Shown here: one piece after another, positions 1 to 6,248 of the stretch | How the letters are laid out: each line of letters begins with the position of its first letter | Position numbering within the stretch: position 1 is the stretch's first letter | Source: a bacterium | Lineage (GTDB): Bacteria > Auribacterota > UBA3054 | Direction of reading: 5' to 3' | NCBI GenBank assembly: GCA_017444325.1 | Contig: JAFSWV010000163.1 | Span: forward strand, 1-9,481 | Length of the DNA stretch: 9,481 nt | The notes under the pieces: model-generated | Told to the model about the DNA's origin: nothing | Database searches by the model: none | The model's input: only the letters and a program-made list of their open reading frames with translations | Position numbers and translations under genes: made by a program

Positions 1-4
1 CAAT

Positions 5-8
5 GGAG
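5..8 (+). promoter_or_regulatory. Shine-Dalgarno site of galM
   Basis: GGAG lies 6 bases before the ATG at 15. It lies inside the alternative longer reading that begins at the ATG at 3, so it favours 15 as the true start. Whatever lies before base 1 is not visible. Confidence 0.6.
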
Positions 9-14
9 AAAAAC

Positions 15-1250
15 ATGAAAAACATCTATGGCGCTCTTTGCTGCGGCCTGGCGCTCCTAGCCTTCGGCTGCGCCACAGCCCCTGAAAGCGAAGCTCCGGC
101 CCCCGCCGAAGCTCCTGAGACCCCGGAGGTCCAGGAAGTGCAGGAGGTCCAGGCGGCCCCCTCTTCCAAAGCCAGCGTAACTACAAAGTTCTTTGCCAAG
201 AACAAACTCGGCCAGACCGTCATGCAGTACACCCTTAAAGGCGCCGGCGGCGTGGTCATGGATGTCATAAACTACGGCGGCAAAGTCGTCCGCCTCTATC
301 TGCCCGACAAGAACGGCGAATCCAAGGACTGCACCCTGGGCTTCAACGATGTCGCCGGCTACGAGACTGTGGATCCCTATTTCGGCTCCATCATCGGCCG
401 CTACGGCAACCGCATCGCCAACGGTCTCTTCGTCATTGACGGCGTCACCTACCGTCTGCCCACCAACAACGAGCCCGGCGGCATTCCCTGCTGCCTGCAC
501 GGCGGCGCGGCTGGCTGGGACACCAAGATCTGGGACGCTGTGCCTTTCCAGAACGGCGACACTGTCGGCGTAGTCTTCACCACCACGAGCCCCGACGGCG
601 ACCAGGGCTTCCCTGGCAAAGTCGAAGCCAAGGTCACCTACACTTTGACTCCGGAAAACGTCTGGAGGATCGAGTATGAGGCCGTCCCCGACAAGAAGAC
701 CCCGATCAACCTCACCCAGCACGTTTACTTCAACTTCAACGGCGAAGCGGAAGGGACGATCCTCGATCATGAGCTGACGCTCTGCGCGGACAAGATGACC
801 CCGGTGGACGCCGGCCTCATCCCGACCGGCGAGATCACTCCGGTCGCCGGCACGCCGTTTGACTTTACGACTCCGCACAAGATCGGCGAAAGAGTTGACA
901 CCAAAGGCGACAAGCAGCTTGAATACGGCAACGGCTACGATCACAACTTCGTCCTGACCAATCCTTCCCAGAACGGCGAACTGGCTCAGGCCGCGGCCCT
1001 CTACGATGCGAAATCCGGCCGCTACATGGAAGTCTGGACGACCGAACCGGGCATTCAGTTCTATTGCGGCAACTTCCTGACCGACAAGATGGTCGGCAAA
1101 CAGGGCAAAGCCTATCAGTTCAGAGGCGGCCTGGCTCTCGAGACTCAGCATTATCCTGATTCTCCCAACCAGCCGAACTTCCCCACCACCATTGTTCAGC
1201 CCGGTCAGGTTTACAAGACCACGACCGAATATCGCTTCGGCACCAAGTAA
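15..1250 (+). CDS. galM: Exported lipoprotein aldose 1-epimerase (galactose mutarotase)
   Basis: Interconverts the alpha and beta anomers of galactose, glucose and related aldoses. Numbered from the ATG at 15 (411 aa), residues 1-19 form a lipoprotein signal peptide: MKN start, hydrophobic core, lipobox LAFGC with the lipidated Cys at 19. Residues about 20-55 are an Ala/Pro/Glu linker containing EVQEVQEVQ. The rest is a full-length GalM domain: GRYGNRIANG (128-137), LHGG (His162), NLTQHVYFN (His236, the general acid) and ALETQHYPD (Glu376, the general base). The 74-residue spacing between the two His agrees with my recollection of the Lactococcus enzyme (His96/His170). An ATG at 3 would add four residues, but the GGAG at 5-8 supports 15. 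Most GalM proteins are cytoplasmic; lipidation puts this one in the periplasm or outside the cell. It is followed at once by a Na+/sugar symporter with a good ribosome site, so the two are almost certainly cotranscribed. Family certain; exact sugar unknown. Confidence 0.93.
   Translation: MKNIYGALCCGLALLAFGCATAPESEAPAPAEAPETPEVQEVQEVQAAPSSKASVTTKFFAKNKLGQTVMQYTLKGAGGVVMDVINYGGKVVRLYLPDKNGESKDCTLGFNDVAGYETVDPYFGSIIGRYGNRIANGLFVIDGVTYRLPTNNEPGGIPCCLHGGAAGWDTKIWDAVPFQNGDTVGVVFTTTSPDGDQGFPGKVEAKVTYTLTPENVWRIEYEAVPDKKTPINLTQHVYFNFNGEAEGTILDHELTLCADKMTPVDAGLIPTGEITPVAGTPFDFTTPHKIGERVDTKGDKQLEYGNGYDHNFVLTNPSQNGELAQAAALYDAKSGRYMEVWTTEPGIQFYCGNFLTDKMVGKQGKAYQFRGGLALETQHYPDSPNQPNFPTTIVQPGQVYKTTTEYRFGTK
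126..152 (+). repeat. Short in-frame EVQ triplet repeat in the GalM linker
   Basis: Three consecutive copies of a nine-base unit (gag-gtc-cag with synonymous gaa/gtg changes in the middle copy) encode Glu-Val-Gln three times. They lie in the Ala/Pro/Glu-rich spacer between the lipidated Cys and the catalytic domain. Probably just a flexible tether that can vary in length. Confidence 0.6.
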
Positions 1251-1254
1251 GGAG
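1251..1254 (+). promoter_or_regulatory. Shine-Dalgarno site of the symporter gene
   Basis: GGAG follows directly on the galM stop codon (TAAGGAGCAAAAATG), 5 bases before the symporter ATG. This fixes the symporter start and shows tight operon packing. Confidence 0.8.
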
Positions 1255-1259
1255 CAAAA

Positions 1260-2939
1260 ATGGGTATTTTTGACATTGTGATATTCTTCGCGTTCATCGC
1301 CTGCGTGATGGTCGTCAGCCTTTGGAAAAGCGGCGGCGAAGCGGGCAAGAGCGCTGACGATTACTTCCTGGCCGGACGCGGCCTCTCCTGGTGGCTCATC
1401 GGCTTCTCGCTGATCGCCGCCAATATCTCCGCCGAACAGTTCGTCGGCATGTCCGGACAGGGCGCCGGCGCGGAAGGCCTCTCCTGCGCCTCCTGGGAAT
1501 GGATCGCCGCCATCGCGCTGGTCGTCGTGGCTTTCGCGCTGCTGCCCTATTTCCTTAGGTCCGGCATCACCACCATCCCGGAATTCCTCGAGATCCGCTA
1601 CAACCACTGGGCCCGCGCTTTCATGACCGTCTCCATGATGGGCATTCTGATCGTGGCCTCCCTTATTGGCGTCACCTACGCCGGCAGCCTGGTCATGCAG
1701 CAGCTCTTCCAGCACCTCGGCTGGAACCTGCCCTTCTGGTCATGCTGTCTGATCATGGGATCCTTGGCAGGCGTTTACGTAATGGTGGGCGGCCTCAAGG
1801 CTTGCGCCTGGGCTGACCTGCTGCAGGGCTCCGCTCTTATCGTGGGCGGCGCCGTTATCGCCTACTTCGCCATGAAGGCTCTGGGCAGCGCTGCTCCCGA
1901 GACTCTGACTGGCGCCAAGGATGCGGTGACCTCCGCTTCCGCCGGCGCGATCGAGCGTTTCAGGGAACTCAACGAAGCCAAGCTTCACATGGGCAGAGAA
2001 GCCACTGATGCGGCCATGCCCTGGACGATCCTCATAATCGGCATCTGGATCCCGAACTTCTACTATTGGGGACTCAACCAGTACATCACCCAGCGCATTC
2101 TGGGCTCCGGCTCTCTGGCCGAAGGTCAGAAAGGCATTGTGCTGGCGGCATTCCTGAAGCTGATCATTCCGTTTGTGATCGTCATCCCCGGCATCATCGC
2201 CTTCAACCTCTTCGCCAAAGATCTGGCGGCGAAACCCGATGAAGCCCTGGGCCTCCTCATCACCAGGCTCATCCCGCAGGGCGTCGGTCTTATGGGCTTT
2301 GTGCTGGCGGCTCTCTTGGGCGCCATCGTCTCCTCGCTGGCGGCCGTTTTGAACGCGACCAGCACACTCTTCACGATGGACATCTATCAGCGCTATATGC
2401 GCCCCTCTGCCTCCCAGAAAGAGATCGTGCTGTTCGGTCGTCTGACCATCGTCGTCCTTCTGGTCATCGGCATCGTGGTCGCCTCCTTCCTGAACGCGCA
2501 GTCCATCTTCGCCTACATCCAGAAGATGCAGCTGTACGTCTCCCCGGGCATCGTGGCCGTCTTTATCTTCGGTCTCGTGAACCGCAGGGGCGCCCGCTGG
2601 ATCGGCGCTTTGGCGCTGCTCCTCTCCCCGATCATCTACTACCTCCTCTCCACCTACGGCTGGAGCCTCCTGCCGGGAGCCGCCTCCTTCGTTCCTGAAG
2701 TCTGCGGCTGCGTGGTCAAGGAAGGCGTGGTGCAGCCCATGCACTACCTCTGGGCCGCTTCCTACAACCTGATCATCACGCTCGTCATCATGTTCGTCTT
2801 GGGCGCCATCTTCAAGATGGAAGAGCCCATTTCCTTCGAGTCCAGCACCAAGCTTGACATGAAGCCCTCCACGGCCGCCCTCGTTTTCGGCGTCATCGTG
2901 GTCGTGCTGACCGTCGCGCTCTACGTTTACTTCTGGTAA
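1260..2939 (+). CDS. sglT: SGLT-type sodium/sugar symporter (SSS family)
   Basis: Inner-membrane Na+-driven sugar importer of the solute:sodium symporter family, LeuT fold, 559 aa with about 14 hydrophobic segments. The N-terminal signature DDYFLAGRGLSWW (33-45) is followed by NISAEQFVGMSG (55-66). Compared with the Vibrio SGLT from memory, the galactose-contact residues appear to be present: Gln60 (Q69 there), Glu80 (E88), Asn266 in NFYYWGLNQYITQR (N260) with gate residues Tyr269 and Trp270, Lys300 in AFLKLIIP (K294) and Gln411 in AYIQ (Q428). Ser349-Ser350 in AIVSSL would form the Na2 site. One contact differs: the position of Vibrio Ser91 is Ala83. The gene sits 9 bases after galM and is followed by a strong terminator, so it ends the operon. 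The mutarotase neighbour supports galactose or glucose as substrate. Family is very secure and an aldose substrate is likely, but the exact sugar is inferred. Confidence 0.9.
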   Translation: MGIFDIVIFFAFIACVMVVSLWKSGGEAGKSADDYFLAGRGLSWWLIGFSLIAANISAEQFVGMSGQGAGAEGLSCASWEWIAAIALVVVAFALLPYFLRSGITTIPEFLEIRYNHWARAFMTVSMMGILIVASLIGVTYAGSLVMQQLFQHLGWNLPFWSCCLIMGSLAGVYVMVGGLKACAWADLLQGSALIVGGAVIAYFAMKALGSAAPETLTGAKDAVTSASAGAIERFRELNEAKLHMGREATDAAMPWTILIIGIWIPNFYYWGLNQYITQRILGSGSLAEGQKGIVLAAFLKLIIPFVIVIPGIIAFNLFAKDLAAKPDEALGLLITRLIPQGVGLMGFVLAALLGAIVSSLAAVLNATSTLFTMDIYQRYMRPSASQKEIVLFGRLTIVVLLVIGIVVASFLNAQSIFAYIQKMQLYVSPGIVAVFIFGLVNRRGARWIGALALLLSPIIYYLLSTYGWSLLPGAASFVPEVCGCVVKEGVVQPMHYLWAASYNLIITLVIMFVLGAIFKMEEPISFESSTKLDMKPSTAALVFGVIVVVLTVALYVYFW

Positions 2940-2965
2940 GCATTCCGCGCTGCGCGCGCTGGCGA

Positions 2966-3001
2966 AAAAAGCCTTTCCTGCTAAACCGGGGAAGGCTTTT
3001 T
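2966..3001 (+). terminator. Intrinsic terminator of the galM-sglT unit
   Basis: AAAAAGCCTT (2966-2975) pairs with AAGGCTTTTT (2992-3001), and the stem extends inward by a T-G and two C-G pairs to a loop of about 10 bases. The T run on the 3' side and the A run on the 5' side could make it work in both directions. It starts 27 bases after the symporter stop. Confidence 0.85.
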
Positions 3002-3023
3002 CCTTTCTTCGTTCGACCAAAAA

Positions 3024-3040
3024 TGATACAATGGATCATA
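3024..3040 (+). promoter_or_regulatory. Extended -10 promoter giving a probably leaderless phoA mRNA
   Basis: TGATACAAT (3024-3032) fits an extended -10 element (TGn plus TACAAT, one mismatch to TATAAT). Seven bases separate it from the ATG at 3040, so transcription would begin at or beside the start codon. No Shine-Dalgarno site precedes the gene, and no convincing -35 box is visible. The upstream terminator makes an independent promoter necessary. A very similar layout precedes the gene at 5829. Confidence 0.55.
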
Positions 3041-4461
3041 TGAAAAACATTATTGCCACTGCTATTTTTATGATCTGGGCGTGCGTGTCGTTTGCCCAGG
3101 CGCCAAAAAACGTTATCCTTTTCATCGGCGACGGCATGAGCGTGCCGCAACGAATGATCGCCGAGGAATTCTCCCGCAAAACCGGCAACGGTCCTTTGGC
3201 GATGAACGCGCTTCCGTATTCGGCTATGACCCGTTCGTGTTCGGCGGACTCCCTCGTCACCGACTCCGCCGCCGCGGCCACGGCCATCGCGTGCGGCGAG
3301 AAGACGAACAATCATTACTCGGGCGTTGATCCCGACGGCAAGCCGGTCTATTCTTGCGCTCTGTCCGCCAAGAAGGCCGGAAAAACGGTCGGCATCTGCT
3401 CCACAGTGACGATCACGCACGCGACGCCGGCGGGCTTCTACGCCCATCGCAAGAACCGCGGCGACTCTTACGGAATTTCCATAGACCTCGTAAACTCCGG
3501 TTTTGATTTCTTCGCGGGCGGCGGGCTTGACGTGCATACTGGCAGCTCGACGAACCATGCCGAATATGCCGCCTGCGGCGACGCCTACGAATACGCCTGG
3601 AAGAACGGCTACAAGAAAATCTCGACGCGGGATGAGTTTATGGCCCTCAAGCCTGGTTGCGGCAAGATCCTCACCAAATTTACGAACGGACCGCTCGAGA
3701 CGGCTATTGACGCAACGCCTGAACTTAATCAGCCGACGGTAGCGGAATTGACTGCAAAGGCCATCGAGACGCTGGACAACGAATCGGGCTTCTTCCTGAT
3801 GGTTGAAGGCGGACGCATCGACTGGGCCGGCCACGCCAACGACGCGGGAACTAATCTCCGCGACGTGCTGGCGCTTGACGAGGCCGTTAAGGTGGCGCTC
3901 GATTTCCAGAAGAAAGAGCCCGACACGCTCATTATCGTCACGGGCGACCATGAGACGGGCGGAATGACGATGGGCTTTGCGGAAACGGGTTATGCCCTCT
4001 ACATGGAACGCCTCGCCTATCAGACGATGAGCATCGGCCGTTTTGAGCATCTGTCCTCCCAGCAATTCAAGAAAAATCCCGATCTGACCTTCGAAGACAT
4101 GAAGCCGCTTTTGCGCCAGGCGTTCGGTTTTTGTTTCCCCGGGGACGAGGGGCCTTTGAAAAACGAGTCGATGCTTCTGAGTAAAGAGGAGCTTGATAAA
4201 TTAGTGGAGGCGTTCGCTCACGACGCCGAATACCAAAAGTATAAAAACGGCGGAAACCCGGACTTCAAGGGCGAGCAGTACTATCTCTTGGGCGACACCT
4301 GCCGGATCGTGCTGAGTCACAAGTGCGGCATCGGCTGGACCTCGGGGGCACACACCGCGATGCCCGTGCTGACCACCGCGATCGGACCTTGCGCCGACCA
4401 GTTCACAGGCTTTATAGAAAACACCGACATATCGAAAAAGATCAAGGCCTTCTACCAGTAA
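3040..4461 (+). CDS. phoA: Secreted alkaline phosphatase (PhoA family)
   Basis: Periplasmic or surface phosphomonoesterase that releases phosphate from organic phosphoesters with a two-zinc plus magnesium site. Numbered from the ATG at 3040 (473 aa), residues 1 to about 19-21 are a Sec signal peptide ending in SFAQA. The catalytic set is complete: Asp31 in NVILFIGDGM, nucleophile Ser76 in VTDSAAAATA, Thr129 in THATPAGF, Glu256/Asp261/His265 in VEGGRIDWAGH, Asp303-His304 in VTGDHETGG, and His438 in SGAHTAMP. At the third-metal site the E. coli Asp153 equivalent is His127 and the Lys328 equivalent is Trp262, the pair known from Thermotoga and Bacillus enzymes. An in-frame ATG at 3031 would add MDH before the signal peptide. 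I prefer 3040 because it begins with a classical MKN and sits at the predicted transcription start. No recognisable Pho box is seen, so phosphate regulation is possible but unsupported. The gene is followed at 38 bases by a membrane protein gene. Confidence 0.93.
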   Translation: MKNIIATAIFMIWACVSFAQAPKNVILFIGDGMSVPQRMIAEEFSRKTGNGPLAMNALPYSAMTRSCSADSLVTDSAAAATAIACGEKTNNHYSGVDPDGKPVYSCALSAKKAGKTVGICSTVTITHATPAGFYAHRKNRGDSYGISIDLVNSGFDFFAGGGLDVHTGSSTNHAEYAACGDAYEYAWKNGYKKISTRDEFMALKPGCGKILTKFTNGPLETAIDATPELNQPTVAELTAKAIETLDNESGFFLMVEGGRIDWAGHANDAGTNLRDVLALDEAVKVALDFQKKEPDTLIIVTGDHETGGMTMGFAETGYALYMERLAYQTMSIGRFEHLSSQQFKKNPDLTFEDMKPLLRQAFGFCFPGDEGPLKNESMLLSKEELDKLVEAFAHDAEYQKYKNGGNPDFKGEQYYLLGDTCRIVLSHKCGIGWTSGAHTAMPVLTTAIGPCADQFTGFIENTDISKKIKAFYQ

Positions 4462-4470
4462 GAAGATTAT

Positions 4471-4498
4471 CTGGCAGTCGGCCGATTGCAACTGACAG
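4471..4498 (+). repeat. Inverted repeat abutting the YibE/F start codon
   Basis: CTGgCAGT (4471-4478) is complementary to ACTGaCAG (4491-4498): seven pairs around one G/A mismatch. The loop contains most of the perfect palindrome TCGGCCGA (4478-4485). It fills most of the 37-base gap between phoA and the next gene and ends on the base before the ATG at 4499, where a ribosome site would be expected but is absent. It could be a protein operator, an mRNA hairpin affecting translation, or chance. Confidence 0.4.
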
Positions 4499-5602
4499 AT
4501 GGCGGCCAAAAAGACACTTCCTCTCCTTATCCTTATATTGGCTTGCGCGGGGCTTCTGTTTCTGCCGGGGCCAAGACGGCTCGCCTGTGACAACGGAAAG
4601 ACCGTGTGCGCCGAAGTTATTGAGACGGATGACTCAGGCCTTGCGCTTCACGGCTTGGTCGAGTTCGGCACCCAGCGGCTCAAAGTGCGTTTGCCAAATG
4701 GTCGCGTTCTCCCGGCGGCCAACGAACTCAGAGCGCAGCTGGAGCTTGACAAAAAATTCGCGCCCGGTGACACGGCGCTTGTCGTAATCCCCAAAGAGAT
4801 CAGGGAGGGAGATCTTCTCGTCGCTCGCGACCATTGGCGTATGGGATGGGGCTTCGGCCTTTTCGCGGCCTTCTGCTTGCTTCTTTTTGCTTTCGGGGGA
4901 TGGACAGGGGCTAAAGCGCTCTTCAGTTTCGTCTTCAGCTGCTTGGCCGTCTGGAAGATACTGATTCCCTTATCTCTGTCGGGATGGCATGCCTCAACGG
5001 TCTCTTTTCTGACGGTTGCCGTGCTGACGGGAGTCATCATGTACCTCGTCGCAGGCTGGACCAAAAAAGGGCTCGCGGCTTTTTCCGGTGCGATGCTCGG
5101 CGTCGTTTCCTCGCTTCTGCTCGCGCATCTTGCGGGTCGCTTGATGCACATCAACGGTGCGACCATGCCGTATGTTCAGCAGCTGCTATATTCGGGTTTT
5201 TCTTTTCTCAATTTGCAGGACGTCTTCATCGGCTCCATTGTGCTTGCTTCTTCCGGCGCGGTGATGGATCTCGCGATGGATATTGCGGCCGGCATCGCGG
5301 AGGTGAAGCGTCACAATCCGTCGCTGGGATTCTGGGAACTCTTTATGTCGGGCATCCGCATAGGCCGCGCCGTTGTCGGCACGATGACGACGACGCTTCT
5401 GCTGGCGTATTCGGGCGGATACATCACGCTTCTTATGGTCTTTGCGGCGCAAGGCACGCATCCTTTGGATTTTCTCAACTCGACGCTCGTCTCGGCGGAA
5501 TTAGTCAAAACGCTCGTCGGCAGTTTTGGATTGGTTTTGGTGGCACCGTTTACCGCGCTCGTTGGCGCATGGATAATGCGCGCTCGTTCCCCGCTCGCTT
5601 GA
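4499..5602 (+). CDS. YibE/F-family integral membrane protein
   Basis: Polytopic membrane protein of the YibE/F family, whose function is unknown. Of its 367 aa, residues 7-23 form an N-terminal membrane or signal segment and residues about 25-110 a soluble, probably extracytoplasmic region. About seven membrane segments follow, near 116-133, 138-158, 166-186, 191-212, 242-262, 293-315 and 338-360. The family hallmark ASSGAVMDLAMDIAAGIAEV lies at 250-269, followed by GRAVVGTMTTTLLLAYSGG (289-307), also typical. The start is secure: an in-frame TGA at 4493-4495 lies just upstream and this ATG is the first available. There is no Shine-Dalgarno site; an inverted repeat occupies that space. It lies 37 bases after phoA with no terminator between, so it may be cotranscribed, and a strong terminator follows. 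I associate the family mainly with Gram-positive bacteria, so its presence beside PEP-CTERM and lipoprotein genes is slightly unexpected. Confidence 0.85.
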   Translation: MAAKKTLPLLILILACAGLLFLPGPRRLACDNGKTVCAEVIETDDSGLALHGLVEFGTQRLKVRLPNGRVLPAANELRAQLELDKKFAPGDTALVVIPKEIREGDLLVARDHWRMGWGFGLFAAFCLLLFAFGGWTGAKALFSFVFSCLAVWKILIPLSLSGWHASTVSFLTVAVLTGVIMYLVAGWTKKGLAAFSGAMLGVVSSLLLAHLAGRLMHINGATMPYVQQLLYSGFSFLNLQDVFIGSIVLASSGAVMDLAMDIAAGIAEVKRHNPSLGFWELFMSGIRIGRAVVGTMTTTLLLAYSGGYITLLMVFAAQGTHPLDFLNSTLVSAELVKTLVGSFGLVLVAPFTALVGAWIMRARSPLA

Positions 5603-5628
5603 TTCGAGCCTTTCGGCGCGTAAGGATC

Positions 5629-5653
5629 AAAAAAAGCCTGATGGCTTTTTTTT
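5629..5653 (+). terminator. Intrinsic terminator after the YibE/F gene
   Basis: AAAAAAAGCC (5629-5638) and GGCTTTTTTT (5643-5652) form a perfect 10-bp stem with a TGAT loop, and a run of eight T closes it. It starts 27 bases after the stop codon at 5602. It shares the A-run-GCC design of the terminator at 2966 and may also work in reverse. Confidence 0.85.
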
Positions 5654-5671
5654 GTTGCGGATCGGCGCGCC

Positions 5672-5768
5672 GCGCAAAGGGCACACACCCCTCGCTCACG
5701 GACTACGCGTGCATGGCCTTGATCTGCGTCCTCCGTGAGGAATGCTTAGGGGTATTTGCCCTTTGCGC
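5672..5768. repeat. 97-base imperfect inverted repeat, possible structured RNA
   Basis: In the gene-free stretch 5603-5828, the left arm pairs with the right arm in blocks. 5672-5683 pairs with 5757-5768 (12 bp). 5687-5692 pairs with 5748-5753 (6 bp), with an internal loop between the blocks. 5695-5702 pairs with 5732-5739 (8 bp), after an asymmetric bulge of 2 against 8 bases. 5705-5708 pairs with 5726-5729 (4 bp), leaving a 17-base apical loop. No T run follows, so it is not an intrinsic terminator. The apical loop lacks the GGAAG/GCAGCC signature of SRP RNA, and 97 bases is short for 6S RNA. It lies downstream of a terminator and upstream of the queD promoter. It could be a small RNA, an intergenic palindromic repeat or a protein-binding site. 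I do not recognise it. Confidence 0.6.
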
Positions 5769-5813
5769 TTGCGCGCGTGGAAACAAACATTAACGACGAA
5801 GAACAAGCGAATT

Positions 5814-5829
5814 TGGTATGATATAAGAA
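5814..5829 (+). promoter_or_regulatory. Extended -10 promoter giving a probably leaderless queD mRNA
   Basis: TGGTATGAT (5814-5822) fits TGn plus a -10 hexamer TATGAT with one mismatch to TATAAT. Six bases separate it from the ATG at 5829, the normal distance to a transcription start, so the mRNA would begin at the start codon. No Shine-Dalgarno site is present. An overlapping alternative hexamer TATAAG (5822-5827) would place the transcription start inside the gene and is less likely. No clear -35 box is seen. Confidence 0.55.
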
Positions 5830-6248
5830 TGATTAAAGTTAAATACATCACTGTGAGCAGAGGTTTTCGCTTTTCGGCGGCGCATCGGCTGTTCAAGGAA
5901 GAGCTGAGCGCTGAGGAGAATGAGAAGCTGTTCGGCAAGTGCTCCAGACTGCACGGGCATGACTATGTCATGAAGGTGTCCGTCAGAGCGCTTGGCGAAG
6001 GCGGCGACATGGTGGTGAACGTTTCGACTTTGGGCGAGGTGGTGGAAAAAGAGGTCATCTCTCTTATCGATCACAAGAACTTGAACACCGACGTGCCGTT
6101 CCTTACCGGCGTTCTGCCGACGATGGAGAACATCGCGAAAAAAATAGCGGAAAAGCTGGAGGAGCCCCTGCAAGGGATCGGCGCGGAATTATACGAATTA
6201 ACTTTGGCTGAAAGCGAAAAGAACAGCGTGACGCTTCACTTTGTATGA
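5829..6248 (+). CDS. queD: 6-carboxytetrahydropterin / 6-pyruvoyltetrahydropterin synthase (QueD/PTPS)
   Basis: Zinc enzyme acting on 7,8-dihydroneopterin triphosphate, the FolE product, to give 6-carboxy-tetrahydropterin (QueD, queuosine route) or 6-pyruvoyl-tetrahydropterin (PTPS, biopterin route). The 139-aa length is normal. Zinc ligands are His19 in FSAAHRLF and His42/His44 in LHGHDY; the catalytic Cys is Cys38, followed by Asp81-His82 in DHKNLN and Glu128 in LAES. The Cys-to-HGH spacing (CxxxHGH) is the QueD type. The preceding insert LSAEENEKLFGKC and DHKNLNTDVPF instead look like animal-type PTPS, so the substrate route is not fully settled. An upstream in-frame ATG at 5742 would add 29 residues without family similarity, running through the hairpin arm and promoter. 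The ATG at 5829 gives the usual N-terminus. It is first in its unit and overlaps folE by four bases (ATGA), so the two are coupled. No queE or queC is nearby. Confidence 0.88.
   Translation: MIKVKYITVSRGFRFSAAHRLFKEELSAEENEKLFGKCSRLHGHDYVMKVSVRALGEGGDMVVNVSTLGEVVEKEVISLIDHKNLNTDVPFLTGVLPTMENIAKKIAEKLEEPLQGIGAELYELTLAESEKNSVTLHFV

Noticed and set aside
57..1715. Long open frame on the minus strand opposite galM and the symporter start
   Set aside because: Antisense shadow of a GC-rich gene: the translation is Asp/Gly/Val/His-rich with no family motifs, while the plus strand encodes an intact GalM and SSS protein.
1740..3020. Long minus-strand open frame opposite the symporter
   Set aside because: Low-complexity, Asp/Glu/His/Gln-rich translation typical of the reverse of membrane-protein codons. 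It also runs through the terminator at 2966-3001.
2893..4065. Minus-strand open frame opposite phoA
   Set aside because: Arg/Val/Gly-rich translation without a recognisable domain; the sense strand carries a complete alkaline phosphatase active site.
5672..5768. Hairpin as SRP (4.5S) RNA, 6S RNA or a terminator
   Set aside because: No SRP apical GGAA-loop and symmetric-loop signature on either strand, too short for 6S RNA, and no T run after either arm.
4984..5793. Plus-strand open frame overlapping the YibE/F gene and the gap after it
   Set aside because: Out-of-phase reading that crosses the terminator at 5629-5653 and the hairpin. It has an Arg/Cys-rich composition and no motif.
5742..5828. 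Upstream in-frame start that would extend QueD by 29 residues
   Set aside because: The extension reads through the right arm of the hairpin and the -10 element. It lacks family similarity and has no ribosome site.
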